Positions 51,160 to 64,000 of a DNA stretch of 64,000 bases are shown in pieces. The stretch comes from Whitmania pigra. Its lineage: Eukaryota > Annelida > Clitellata > Hirudinida > Haemopidae. The stretch lies in contig JAJTWR010000302.1 of NCBI GenBank assembly GCA_021613335.1, positions 1,092,501-1,156,500 on the forward strand. Reading direction: 5' to 3'. The position numbers and the translations under genes were made by a program. The notes under the pieces were generated by a model. It saw nothing but the letters and a program-made list of their open reading frames with translations. It was not told the DNA's origin and ran no database searches. Position 1 is the first letter of the stretch; each line of letters starts with the position of its first letter.

Positions 51160-51779
51160 TCTCCAGATTTTCTGGTATTGACCTCTATAGACAAGTAAAT
51201 TAGGTATATAACCATTCCATGGAATTGGAATGTAGGCATACCTTTGTTTAAAGTTAACAATAAAATGTTGTGCTCATGAATCTTTCTGTTTTTTGTGACT
51301 ACACAAATAGTACCTTCTGGCATTGGTACCTTTGGTCATTCAAAATTGGGGTTTCTTGTCTTTGTTCAACTCAGTTTATTTTTTTAATTAGGCTTATACA
51401 TGGCTGACAACTTTGGTACATGAGAAATTGATTTAGGGTCAAAGAATAATTCACTAAAATATAACATATAAAAGGTGTTATGCCTCAATTTTTTGCATTA
51501 TATTGATATAGCTGAACATGAGTACTGGACTGGCTCCAAAACAGTAATTTTGATTAATTATACCAGACTTTAATGCAGTTTAAGAAACAAATTATGGCAC
51601 CAAGGATTATGTCAATGAAATCTTATAATGAGAGTGGACAAAAATTAATCATTGAGGATAACATGATTCTACAGTAAATTTTGTCTGGACTCCCAGTCTG
51701 AGCCGGCTAATTCAGGCCTAGCACTTCAGGTGAGAGACGTAATATAAACAATAGACGTATGTAACATGCGAGGAAGGCA

Positions 51780-54393
51780 TTAGTGAAGGGAGGTGTCACC
51801 TCTGAGCAACTCGTAGAGGAGGCTGTGCTGAGGTATTCGACCGGAGGTCTGGTGGGGCACCAACAGGTCCTTGGCGATGCACGAGGTTCTCGACAGTTCC
51901 GCTATCTTGGCCACCATGCGCCCGAAACGGTTCCATAAGTCCGGAAACCGGGTCCTCGAGTAAATCTCCAGCGTGTCCATCAGTTTCTCTTGTCCAGCTG
52001 TCACCAGATTTGTGTTAGTCAGATTTTCAATGTCTAAAATGAATTAGAGAAAAACAGAATTATCATGATTTTTGCTTTAAATGCAATTCTTTCTCAACAT
52101 TACATCCACGAAACATAGAAGAGATGCCACCTCTAATTTTAGTATTATAGGCTATGTGATATTCCTGTCTAGAAATAATCCTTGTGAATGAGAAGCATGA
52201 TCATAACCTGGAGACAGGAGTAATAGTACTCTTAGAGCTGCAAACTCGTATTCATCGATTTTCAACGAGCAGAGGTCATCCGTGAAGTTGAGAAGTCTCT
52301 GGACGGCCTTCTCGATGCCGAGCTTTGAGGCAGAAGCCAAGGTCAAAAAGTGTCGCTTACCGACCTTTAATCTTCCTGGGTGGTCGATGGACTTTGAGCA
52401 GCAGTTCAAGAGGAGTAAGTCTGTCCAACTGTTTTGAAGCAGTAGGATCTGGTCATCAGTCTGAGAAGAAGAAGTGACTTAGTGAATATATTCACGATCA
52501 GCATTATAGACATTGCATTCAGTAAATATCTTTTTGGTTAATGAAATCATTAATACCTCAAGATCATTGACATGTTACAAACAAAACCATAGCAACAATA
52601 ATAACAATTGCAATAATATTATAGTAAAAACTAAAGTAGACATTTTGTGTCCTTTTTTTGTCCTTTGTGACATTTTGTCATTAAATTCATCCAGCAATAA
52701 TAATAATAATAGTTAATTTAAAATATTTCCACACTTATGCATGCTTAATTATTATATCCAATAAACCTAAAACTCAAACCACCTATCCTCCCTAATCATC
52801 TCACATTGCCTCTTACATGCATTACGGCTTCTCTTGATAATCAGCTTAAAACTTGCTCGAATGTACCAGTGCATTTGACTTACGTAAATTCGTGCAATTT
52901 AAATCTTTTTAACGAACGTGCTACTTGCCGGTATGTATACAAAGTCCGGGTTGGACCTGGCCCAACGTACAATCCTATAAAGACAGTGGTCAGCGAGGTG
53001 CAACAAGGAATCAAAATTCAACTCCATGGAGCATCCTAAAACACTGCAGATGGCGTCCGAACAATTCTGCTCTTCCGACTCCAGGTCGTACATGACTGAC
53101 TCGATGGCCAGAAGATCTTGAAGAATGGATGGCACTCTACTGGTCAAGAAAGAAGACAAAGTTCGCATCTTCGCTTGATTGGACGGGGAAGGCCGAGATG
53201 TAACTCTTGCAGAAACATTTTGTCTTTTCTTTTGGACATTCGACGTAAAAGAGTGATAAGTGGTTGTGTTTTTGCCTTCATAATTGCTTCTTCCTCCCCT
53301 CGTCCTGTCTGGACGAATGGCTGAAAGGCACGAGGTTTGAGACAAGGAAATGACATAAATCTCAAATGTTACCTTACCTTCCACCTTCATTCCAGCTTGC
53401 TTGCACTTTTCAAATCTACAAGCCGGGCATTTCTTCCGATTAGAAAGTTCGACCGTGCAGTCGGCCGAGAGTCGACAGGAGAAAGATTTGTTGTTCTGCA
53501 CGGTTCTTTTGAAAAAACCTTTGCACGATTCACAGCAGTAGATCCCGTAATGAAAACCTAAGAAATTCGAAGATTTTAAAACATGAAAGATTTTTTAACC
53601 CCGTCGGAAAGAAACTCCACAATAAATTCCTACCTGAAATGTGATCACCACAAACTGGACAAAACTGATTGATAACTGCAGAATTCTGAGAAGCATTAGA
53701 AGTAGAAGAGACTAATGCCAAGCTTTCTTCCGGCAAGTTTTTGAGGTCAGAAGGATTTTCGACATCATTTAAAAAGGACATATTCGTTGGGTTGCTAACA
53801 AGGAAGGTCAGACCCGAAGGTCTACCTAAAACAATTCCTTCATTCTGCTGGCCTGGTTCCATTTTCAGTTGAATTCTGTTTGTTCCCTCAGTGGAAAGGT
53901 TTGAAACTGGTAACACATGAGCAGGCTGATTGGACAGTTGTTGAATGTTATTTGGATCGGCATAGTTTCTTACAATAAAAACTGTTTGTCCTGTCTTGAT
54001 AGAATTATAAAACATTTGCAAATATGAAGTGAACACTTTCATTTAAGTTATGAACTAAGACTGTAAAAATATATCTTCATATCAAAAATTAAACATTACT
54101 TTCATTTCCAGATGATTTAACACACGCTGGAATGTTAAACTTATTGCAAAATATGAGACGTAATTCGTTCACTCCCTGTTAAGGAGTCATTCGAAGGATA
54201 CAACTCATACGTGACATAGTAATGACACTGCATTTACCAATTTTAACAAGTCATTATTTACCTTCAACAACACCGGTTTGGATGAAACACTAGAATCGGA
54301 TGCCTTGTTGGTCAAACCATTGGAAGAGAGAGTTTCTGTTATGGCTTGCAATAGAGCCGGTGAGATCCCAACTGCTGAGCTTGATGACATCAT
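51780..54393 (-). CDS. Nuclear receptor of the NR5 (FTZ-F1/SF-1/HR39) type
   Basis: Six coding exons: 54393-54262, 53994-53634, 53557-53378, 53320-52941, 52460-52208, 52033-51780; 519 residues, all phases consistent. A Ser/Asn-rich A/B domain precedes the DNA-binding domain. Zinc finger 1 uses Cys 156, 159, 173 and 176 ([14 protein letters not shown]) with P-box CESCKG, then [14 protein letters not shown]. Finger 2 contains [27 protein letters not shown] matches the NR5 T/A-box and start of the FTZ-F1 box, but the rest of that box has diverged. The ligand-binding domain shows [16 protein letters not shown] and ends in an AF-2 helix, [16 protein letters not shown]5 receptors usually bind extended half-sites as monomers. 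A splice acceptor just before the ATG (TTCAG) suggests a separate 5' untranslated exon. Confidence 0.88.
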
Positions 54394-55253
54394 TTCGTCC
54401 CTGAATTAACTGGTTAAAATTTTTGAGAAGTACGTTTATGTACATAACATAAGTGTAACATAACATAATAACTTACATCGCTTGGTGTATAACATTATAA
54501 ATCGGCCTCATTAATATAAAATGCATATATATCTCGAAATATTTACCAATTTTCCAAGCAATCTTTCGAGCTAGTCACTGAAAAAAGATTGTCAACCATA
54601 AAATAATGTCTGCTAAGTACCTTATTTCAGACGCTCCAGGCCAAGAGGCCAGACGACTTATGAATCATGAGGCAAAAATATTGACCAATATTTCTAAAAG
54701 CACAAAATTAATAAAAGTGGGTCCTGATCAATAAACATAAGCCCCTATTCTAGCGGACGGCCTTGAAGTCTTGACCCGCAGAAAATAAACAATTACGGTA
54801 AGTCTAAATTTTGTTATTATAATACATAGTTATTCATAAATAACAGTTACAATATTGTCAAGCTTAATGCAGTAGTAGGTATAACTGATTTTTGACTTAA
54901 AATAAAAAACTTTTTATAAATATTTTTCAAGCTTTAAGTAACAATAAATGCGTAAACCTAAGTTGTCAGTCATTATTTTAAAAATACATTTGTAAAAACG
55001 CAGAAGCATTAAATTTGTTCCAGATGGTTTCATAATTAGGTACAAAACATTTAGTCGGGGATGTTCCTTCTGCTTATTTTGACATCATAAGCTGGGGTTT
55101 TGGACTGCATCTTCACGATGGGACTTGCTCTTTAAATTTAAAATCAACGACGCTTCCAATTATCATGCAGAAGATGCTTGAAAGTTGTAAAATCAATGAT
55201 ATCTAGGCATATATTAGCTGAATCATACATTTTCAAGATTTAATGAAATAAAC
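54394..55253. promoter_or_regulatory. Head-to-head spacer between the NR5-type gene and SGSM
   Basis: AT-rich 0.86 kb between divergent start codons. It should hold both promoters and the 5' leader of the receptor. No TATA box or CpG-rich core stands out. Confidence 0.35.
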
Positions 55254-58200
55254 ATGGATCCTGCAGAAATTTCAAGTGGTTAGTATTTCTAAGGCCAAAA
55301 TATTTAAAGAATATTTCTTACAATTTCTAGTCTGACATAAAAAATTCAGATGATGTAAATCTCAAAAATATTGGGTTAGAGAGTAAAATGACACAAATGA
55401 TCTAAAGCCACTATATCTCATAAGAACTTATTTTATACTGTAAATACATTTATCTAATACGTTATTAAATTATATTTTAAAATTGGAAATTTTTTTTACC
55501 CTTATTCAGAATTAGATACAAAAGAAAATCTTCTCAAGAATGTCAAGAAAGAGGTTAATTAAGTCAGATTTAAAACAATTACCTGATTTTGTTGAGTTAA
55601 TTGTTAAATAACAGGGATCAACTTTATTGAACAATTTTCTTTTCAATGAATGAGGGCATTGTTATCATAATAATTATTACTCTAGGTCAAACAAATCATG
55701 GAAGAAGCAGTCACAAGAAAGTTTATTCATGAGGAGAGCAGCTCAGTAATCTCTTTATGTGGTTGGTATTAATTTATAAGAATGAACAAATGTATAAAAA
55801 TGAAGGGACGATTTATTGCTATTATTTGTATTTAGTTGATTTTCTCAATTTACATAAAGTTGTTTTTAACTTTCGATGTGGTTTTGGCTGATACCAAAAA
55901 AATCGCCTTTGGTCAGTCTTTACCGATATGCCGACGACGTTGGCTATTTCCGTGCGTTAATAAATATTATCCTCGTGCGTTAATAAATATTATCCTCGTG
56001 CATTAATAAATATTATCCTCGTGCGTTAATAAATATTATCCTCGTGCGTTAATAAATATTATCCTCGTGCGTTAATAAATATTATCCTCGTGCGTTAATA
56101 AATATTATCCTCGTGCGTTAATAAATATTATCCTCGTGCGTTAATAAATATTATCCTCGTGCGTTAATAAATATTATCCTCGTGCGTTAATAAATATTAT
56201 CCTCGTGCGTTATTAAATATTATCCTCGTGCGTTAATAAATATTATCCTCGTGCGTTAATAAATATTATCCTCGTGAGTTATTAAATATTATCCTCGTGC
56301 GTTATTAAATATTATCCTCGTGCGTTAATAAATATTATCCTCGTGCGTTAATAAATATTACCCTCGTGCTCTTCTAACTACAGGCACAGTGGAGAGTTGC
56401 CTTCAACATTGTTTGAAGAAAAGGGCTTTGGGCCTTTTTAAGAATAGCACAACCACTGCCCTTCTGCAGAAGATTGCCAAGAACTTTGAGCCTGCAGTTC
56501 AACTATTGAAAATACTCAACGACCTTGAAAGAGGGCACGATCAGTCCAGGTCATCTTCTTGTAAACCATCAATTACTATTTCCTCACTTTCCAGTGATGA
56601 TATCACCACATAATTAAAATGAATACGATACACTTTTGCAAGGACATACATTTTGATAACTTTGTCAAACATTATTCATTAATTGTAGGAAGTCTGCAGA
56701 TAGTTTATCGTCTTCGTCGTCGCCATCCGGTCATCATTATCACCACCTCATGAAGAGAGGCAGCTCAAAATATATATGGATAAGAATAGCTCTCTATGAG
56801 AAACAGTTAGCCAAGATAGTGGATTATCTGGTCCACAATAGCAAGTGAGTTAATGAATAATGAAATCTCTTCATATCAGGTGATTAATAATTACGAACTG
56901 CAATTCTTTTGCAGCAAATACTACGAGAAAGAAGCCCTGATATCTGATCCCGTTTGTGGAGCTATATTGGCATCACTGTTAGGTGAGATATAACTTAAAC
57001 TAACCTGACATGTCGCATTTGCAATCGTGCTCTATTATTGTGCGGATCATGAGTTAAATTACCCAGTGGACTAATACATGATGGCTTAGGCTTAGTGGGG
57101 TCTCTTACCCATGGACAAGTCATCAACAGGAAACTGTTCAAATTTATTCCGATATTAGATAGATCTTATATTGCTGTTGTTGTAGATTATGTCCATTACA
57201 TAAATTGATGATTAGTTGGTGCTCCTGCGTCGGGATTCGAATCAACACTGCCATTGCAAGAGAGGCTCAACCATTGCGTGACTTTAGATCTTATGCTAAC
57301 CAAACTATTGCAACCATTGCTTCATCCTCTTCATAGCATCACAGATGCCTAAATGATGCTGTACATGTTCATAAAAAATATCCAATGTATTTGGAGGACT
57401 TATTTTTATCTATTGAAAAATGCCCATCTTTTGATGCCTATTTCATTTTTCTTCAAAATATGCATTAAAAAGTTGGTCCCTGTGCCCTGGAATTCACTCA
57501 GATGAAGACGGTAGACCATCTTTGGACCGATCCTCCGGCAAAAGAGCTCATGCAGAGACATAGGATACACAGCACTACAGGTCACATGCCAGGGACTCAT
57601 ACTGACTCTCCTAAGAGATTGGCACTGCAGGTTGGCAGATCGTTAATGGTGTCGGCATCGATGAAAATCACGTAGACAACGATCTCGATATAATGACGCA
57701 GGTCCACAAGACCTCGAATTCAACTTCCGAGGAATGTCAGAGAAATATTCCTTTCCTGGCTAAGGAGTACGTGGAATCACTTCATCAAAACTCCAAATCC
57801 ACTCTCCTTTATGGAAAAAACAATGTCATTATTCAGCCAGTGAGTTGAAGGAGTTCATTATTGAAAATTAATCAATTTTATTAATTAATCAAGTAATCGT
57901 TATTGCTAATCGATCATAGGATTTTGATCAAAATAATAAGAACATAAAGATGTTTCTTGTAAGTAACCGACATTGCCTCGTTCAGAAAGAAGACGTGGAA
58001 GCAATGGCAGGGTACTTGAGCTTACATCAGAATCAACATAACGTGGTTGTCAAATGGACCCCGAATCAACTCATGAACGTCTCGACGGATCATTCGGCCA
58101 CCGAGGGTGCTCCCTCGGACAGAAGGTTGGAGCTCTTATTTTATGCAATTACTTTTAACGTGGGACGATAATAGCCAAATTACTTATGATACTTTAGACA

Positions 58201-61013
58201 TCTTTGGAGTGATATCATCGATGAGATCAGTAATTGTTAATCTGTGACTTCTACGACCATTTCGAGTTATTTACTATCGAGTTATTTACAGTTAAATGAA
58301 ATTACAAATTACATTCCAAATTATCCTTGGTTCAATTTGTTTGGTTTGATTTGAAAATATTTTATGTTGCTTTGTTACGTTTTCTTTATTGCCCCGAATC
58401 GTGATTTGGCTGCAGTCGTAATATTTCATTTTTTTAGGCCTGTCTATGTTAAATACTCGCAGAGTCAAAAGTACTTGTCAATGCTTAACGGAAAACGAAG
58501 GTTGTTTTTGTGTTTTGATAATTTAGTTTACGATCGACTTCATTTGTCAAGTTCTGTTGTATTTTATATTTCCTGCATATTTTTCCAATCACATAAGTTA
58601 TAAAGTTTGTTTACAGAATTTGTGATTATGTTTGGGTTTGTAATTATGTGGCTGTATTTAATATCAATTTGCTTAACAAATCTAAGAAAAAAAGATAAAT
58701 AAAATAAATATTAAATAGCATCTGAGATTATTATGTAACTGCTTATCAATACATTTACTTGTTGGTCTTGCATTTTAAGTTGTTAATGCATGAATTGCAT
58801 AAATTTCATCGTTAACACAATCTTCTTCTTATTCTTAAATTAAAAATTGTTCGATCTATCTGAATCTTTCACGGAGGCTCTGCTGATAATCACAACAATG
58901 GGTGATGTTATAGTTAAATCTTCAAAATATTTCTTTCAATGGTTATTTTGTATATATTATTTACACTCAGAGGTTGGTGGCTAGATACATCGTTCTTATT
59001 ATTGTTTTTCATCGAAGCATACTTGTGTAACTAATTAATGGTGATGTTGGTAAACTTTGTGGCGTTGAAGGTATCGTTTGTTGATGCATCATTGATACTT
59101 TGCTTTTAGTCAATATTGGAATTATGCACTGGCCATCAGTCTGGATGAAATTGTCTACCTGCATTGTCACCAGCAGTGTTAGCAAAAATTTCATTTAAAC
59201 TTCAAACCTGAAAATTGCCATTTTAGAAAATTTTTATTAATAGTTTTTGTTATTTGTTAGATCAACTTCTCTTTCAGCTTATAAAAAAAGATCATCTGAA
59301 ATTTCATTTCCTTAATTTTGAAGACAATATATTCCAAAGGATATTATTCTGTTGTCAGATAATATTAATTACTTTGCAATAATTATGTTATTTCAGCTGA
59401 ATCGGGTGGCACGGTAGTTTTGGTTGGCCAGGATGGTGTCCAAAGGCCCCCAATCCACTTTCCAAAAGGTGGACATCTATGGGCTTTTTTGTCTTGTATA
59501 GAGAACGGTCTAGCTCCCGACGGTCACCTGGAACCACCTTTATCGTGTCGTAGAGAGGAGGATGCAGGTCCTATTAATTGTTAATGTTGATTTAAATGTT
59601 AATTATTATTATTTTATTGTTTCTGAACTTTGCACCATTTGTGAGTGGCAAACAATTTATGCATTTCAGGGGACTTATTTCCTACTCTGCTTAAGAAGAA
59701 AATAGGGGGAGCTTCGAACGTCTTCTCGTCTTTGCTGGGTAGCATGACGGACGAGCTGTCGTCGGCATTCAATCAATCGCAGGCCCCCGCGCAGGACTCG
59801 ACTCCGCCCGGGCTCGGATCCCCCAAGAAGACTTCTCAATTACTTTCCCAGAATTCTGCTACCGATCTTCACCAAAATGGAAACAGCGGTGTAACACCTC
59901 TCGAGGCTAGTGACTATGTCTTCAGGATCGTCATCAACACCAGGAATGCCTACGTCATTCGTGAGTTTCTGTTCATTCAAAAGTGTTCCTGTGCAACCAC
60001 ATGAATTTATTAAAAAATGTATTTTTACAAACCTTTTCAATATTAATTAATATATTTATAATTAATTATAATTATTATTATATACTTTTATAACAAATGT
60101 ATCTATTTTGTGTAAAATAAAATAATATTATTGTCTATAAAATAGCCGAGAGCATTTCAGAACAGGATGAAAAGTCTACGAAAGGGGAACTCTTGTCATC
60201 TGTTGACCCAACATGTCTTGATAGTTCCCTTGCTGTCCACAGGTTTACAATATTAAAATTATACATTATAATTATATTTTTTACATGACAATATTTTGCT
60301 TGATGAATGTCTTGTTTGACATAAAAGTTATGTAAATCTATTGTCATGTAATACAATTTCTACTTTTAATGTTTTGATTTTTTAAATTTCAGGTTTAGTG
60401 TATTGTTAAATTTTCTAGATCTAATTTAAATATAAAATTAATTAATAATAATAATTAAATTGAACAATTCTAGGACTGCCGTCCGTCAACTTTGCAGCAC
60501 GATGTCATCGCAAATTCTCTCGAGAGCTTTCTATGGATGTTAGTCTCTTTCATTCGTCTGGCCATCTTTTCCAGTTATTAATTACTTTGTTGCAAATTTA
60601 TTGAAGAAATTTATTCATTAACAACATAATAAATTTTTCACAGTCCATTTTATCCAATGAATGGACACTATCTATCACTTATGTTATAAATAAGGTCACT
60701 TATTATATTCTTTCGTATAAAAAATGTAAATTCTATTATTTCAGGGCTGTCTCACTGCAGACAACTGAAGACCGTCCGCACGCATCTTTCCGGATTGGTG
60801 CACTCGACCTCCGATTGCTCGGTGCAGATGACAGACTTAAAGAAAGGGCTGATGAGAGACACGTGGAATGAATTGGTGAAGGGAGATTCGGTCTGCAACG
60901 AGATGCTACTCCACGAACTTATATATTTCGGAGGATGTGATCCTGAACTGAGGAAAGAAGTGGGTTGAAAGAAGTGCATGCAATGGTTGCTGATAAATGT
61001 TGATATGTATGAC

Positions 61014-61048
<35 letters not shown>

Positions 61049-64000
61049 CTATCATTTGAGATTTTTATTTTTAAGTTAGAATTCTAGTTATATTACTTAG
61101 TTTTAAATTAATTTTTGTGTTACAGGTATGGCCATACCTTTTGGAGCACTATAGGATGGAAAGTGACAGGCACGAAAGGGCCGACGTCGATGCCCAGGTT
61201 AGAAGCGATTACGAGGCCAAGATGGCAGAATGGACACGGGTGGAGAAAGCCATCAAGTGTCAGGTGAAGCTCTTGAAATGATGAGATTATATGGTTATAA
61301 GTAATAAGATGCAATGAAGTGGTAAAGTGGTTTAATTTACGATAATGTTCTCCTAGGAAAAAGACAAATTGCTTACCTCCAACTTTGCAGCTAACTTGGG
61401 CTCCATAAATCATGACTCACATCCTCACAAACAACTTCTCTCAGATGGATGTGGGGGTTCAGCTCTTGCAAGGAAGGAGTCCAGTCTGAGCAGTGATGTC
61501 TTCGAGAGTATTGAAGGAGTCGAAGACGCGTCGGCAACACCCGTCGTCGCCGTCGCCACCCGTTGCTTAACTGCCGACGGAACGGCAGTTGAAACCTTGC
61601 CGACAGAACCTTTTTCTTCATCTTCGCTCTCGTCACTGGTGTCGTCGTCTTCATCTTCATCCACAGCCATCCAGAAAGGATCCCAACATCCCCACCATTT
61701 TAGTCACCACACACATGCCAAAAGGATGCTGGATAAATCAAGCAGTTAGACATTTTGAAATAGGATTTTTTTAATTATCAACCACAGCAAACATTAATAA
61801 AGGGTCAAATAGTGGTAATGGTGGTGGTGATAATAATAAATATTAATAATGATGGTGAATTAATGCTCAAAATAATTTAATATTTTTCATATTTACTTTT
61901 ATATTTTATAAATAAATGACCCTCTTTAAATTATTGATCAATCTTTTTTTTTGCTTCGTTTCATAGCATAAATATCCCACAATTCATATGTTGCTTGGAG
62001 CTTCACATCTGTTGATCCCTAAACTATGTTTATTATTAAATTGGAGGCAAACTAACTTATGTTTGATCAATTTAATTAATTAGGTTTTATTATTGCATTG
62101 GAGGCAAACTAAGTTACTTACGGTTAACCAATAACCTGAGAGGAATTTCCTAAAAATATTGAGAATGTTCAAGCTGTTAAATGTGTAGTTTGTTAGCTTT
62201 GAATATATTAGAAAGGATCATTAATAAATAATTAATAGAGGGAAGCGGGAGGGCAAAGTTCACCATGAGTGATGACACTTCCTTGGATTCAAGTGACTCC
62301 ATGAAGCTCGACTCAGGTTGCCATTTTGTCTTATTTAGCTTTCGCTTTGTTTGACCATGGCTTGGAATTCTTTGCAGTGGATTCAGATATGTCATCTTCT
62401 AACAACATCATTTGTGCTAGCAATGGCTCATCTACCAATGGGAACATTGGAGTTCCATATTCTGTTAGTAATTAATTCTGTCAATTAATAATTTATTTTA
62501 TTCAATTTTTAATGCTTTGAGATTATTACTAGTTGACATGGAGCCTTAGGTAATATCATACAAAAAGGATTAACCAAAGAAACAGAAATTAAGCTGGTGA
62601 TGGCACAACAGTGCAAATGTTCTAGAAATAAATGTTTTAAATCAAGCATTATAAGTAGGGCTATATTATCATGTTATTGATTAATTTATTTCATGATGAT
62701 TAAATTTTAATTATTTTCCATGATTACTTACTGAAGCACTATTTGATATATTGATATTTAGTTGCATCAGAAACTTTATTTTGTTATTTTTTACTGCAAA
62801 AAAATGGCCAACAATATGATATAAGATTATAAACTGGTTAATGGTAAATTAGGAAAGAGGGTGGCTGAAATCTCTGGAATGAATGAGTGAACTGAACAAT
62901 AACTGCAATTTTAGTTTTTCCTGACATAAAAAAAAGAAAATCAAACTATTTAATCAGTGGATTACATTTTTTTTCTTACCAATTTTACTTGTTTTTAGAG
63001 ATTAATTAATTGCCAATTGTTGTTAATTGCATATCTTTGCATAAGTTGATGTAAATGGAGAATCTTAAAAAATTGTTGCTGCAGCTGCTGTTGCAAATAA
63101 CATAAAATTATTACAATATCATAATCAGTTCAGTTTCCATCTGCAAATGCCCTTGACCTACATAAATCTATTTAAATATTACAATTTACAGCTTCAATTG
63201 CTGGAAAATTTTGCCCTGAACATTCACCGCATTGACAAAGATGTGCACAGATGTGACAGAAACCACTCCTACTTTGCTCAGCAATCCAATCTTATCAAGC
63301 TGAGAAACATCATGTGCACGTGAGTCAAAATCCTAACGCAGGGCAGAAGCAAAAATGGCTGCCAATTTGAAAGATTTTATTGTATTGAAGGTATGTCTGG
63401 AACAACATGGATATGGGTTATGTCCAAGGGATGTGTGATCTTGCAGCTCCATTATTGGTCATACTTGAGGATGGTTGGTTAATCTTTTCATGTAGTAGTG
63501 ATGCAGATTTGCAAGTTCTATGCAATTTTATTTTCCAGTTCAAAACTAGATTAACATTATTTGTTATTTAAAGCATTATATGATTGTAAATTTTTTATAA
63601 AAGTCATGGTTAGAGTAAGTCCCTATAAGCCATTTTGAAGTTTTTTATTTAGTCTTGTTTTATTAAATGCCTTTATAGTTTGTTTTATTCCATCAGAGCC
63701 CACAGTCTATAGCTGCTTCACTCAAAATATGAAAAGGATGTCTGCTAACTTTCCTAATGGAAATGCCATGGACCAGCATTTTGGAAACATGAGGTCTCTC
63801 ATTCAGGTTGGTAATATGAATTGAAGAATAGATAGATCAATAAAATTGCCATTTTAGAGCAAATCACTATAAAGCAATGTGATTATCAAATTTCTATTGA
63901 ACCCATTTTTCTTTATTTTACAAATGGATGTATCTGAATCTTTAACAAATTACATTCTTATACTTGCTGTGTCCAGATAATGGATCCAGAACTGTTTGAA
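55254..64000 (+). CDS. SGSM: RUN-TBC small G protein signalling modulator (5' part, runs off the window)
   Basis: Twenty-two exons give about 992 codons: 55254-55278, 55510-55553, 55686-55761, 56384-56549, 56689-56844, 56915-56982, 57473-57839, 57986-58125, 59110-59177, 59397-59567, 59670-59960, 60146-60242, 60474-60538, 60745-60959, 61126-61263, 61357-61744, 62239-62316, 62378-62463, 63192-63319, 63391-63473, 63697-63806, 63977 on. [32 protein letters not shown] sequence and WTPNQLMN match the RUN and Rap/Rab-interacting parts of SGSM1/2. [20 protein letters not shown] leads into the TBC domain. Its arginine finger is IDKDVHR (891-897) and its glutamine finger YVQG (930-933), so Rab-GAP catalysis should be intact. 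Exon 7 has a frame slip at 57631-57638. The 3' end lies beyond the window. Confidence 0.92.
55949..56368. repeat. 23 bp minisatellite, about 18 copies, in an SGSM intron
   Basis: Unit GTGCGTTAATAAATATTATC plus CTC repeats about 18 times with only single-base variants (GTGCATTA, GTGAGTTA, GTTATTAAA). It ends about 15 bp before the exon at 56384, so it adjoins the splice acceptor. Confidence 0.95.
61016..61047. repeat. (TTA)n microsatellite in an SGSM intron
   Basis: About ten TTA units. Confidence 0.9.

Overview
The window looks like a nuclear chromosome segment from an invertebrate animal, most likely a leech or another annelid. Genes are split by short GT-AG introns, intergenic DNA is AT-rich, and microsatellites are dense. 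The leech assignment is an inference from two secreted Kazal inhibitor genes. Their non-classical domains (C-x-C start, [15 protein letters not shown] core) resemble leech-derived tryptase inhibitor and bdellin, and one carries a bdellin-like acidic tail. No species is claimed.

Layout. Positions 1-15,500 hold no gene I can support; the stretch is dominated by tandem repeats (TTACTATG, TGGA, TGAG, TTA/CAT and 24-27 bp minisatellites). Positions 15,569-20,597 are a secretory cluster: a three-domain Kazal inhibitor (-), an orphan 62-residue secreted peptide (+) and a single-domain Kazal inhibitor with a long acidic tail (+). Positions 22,120-26,056 (-) encode a small type I membrane protein with one EGF domain, built like an EGF-receptor ligand precursor. 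Next come COPB2 (beta'-COP, 26,974-32,550, +) and RAB3 (33,408-35,056, +).

A block of minus-strand genes follows: an unrecognised intronless 300-codon ORF (35,953-36,855), an unrecognised multi-exon coding block (37,802-40,439), and a PDZ protein resembling the synaptopodin-2 family (43,280-47,670). The last two may be one gene. A foldback/MITE-like element (48,597-49,392) separates them from PSMB1 (49,626-51,159, +). After that come an NR5-type nuclear receptor (51,780-54,393, -) and the first about 990 codons of an SGSM1/2 RUN-TBC GTPase-activating protein (55,254 to beyond the window end, +).

How they relate. COPB2, RAB3 and SGSM all act in membrane traffic, but they are not otherwise linked here. 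The secretory trio is the only group that looks functionally clustered. Exons were joined by hand from splice sites, reading phase and family similarity. For COPB2, RAB3, PSMB1, the nuclear receptor, the EGF protein and the three secreted genes every exon junction keeps phase. The SGSM and PDZ genes each contain one spot where the frame slips, which could be an assembly indel or a real break.
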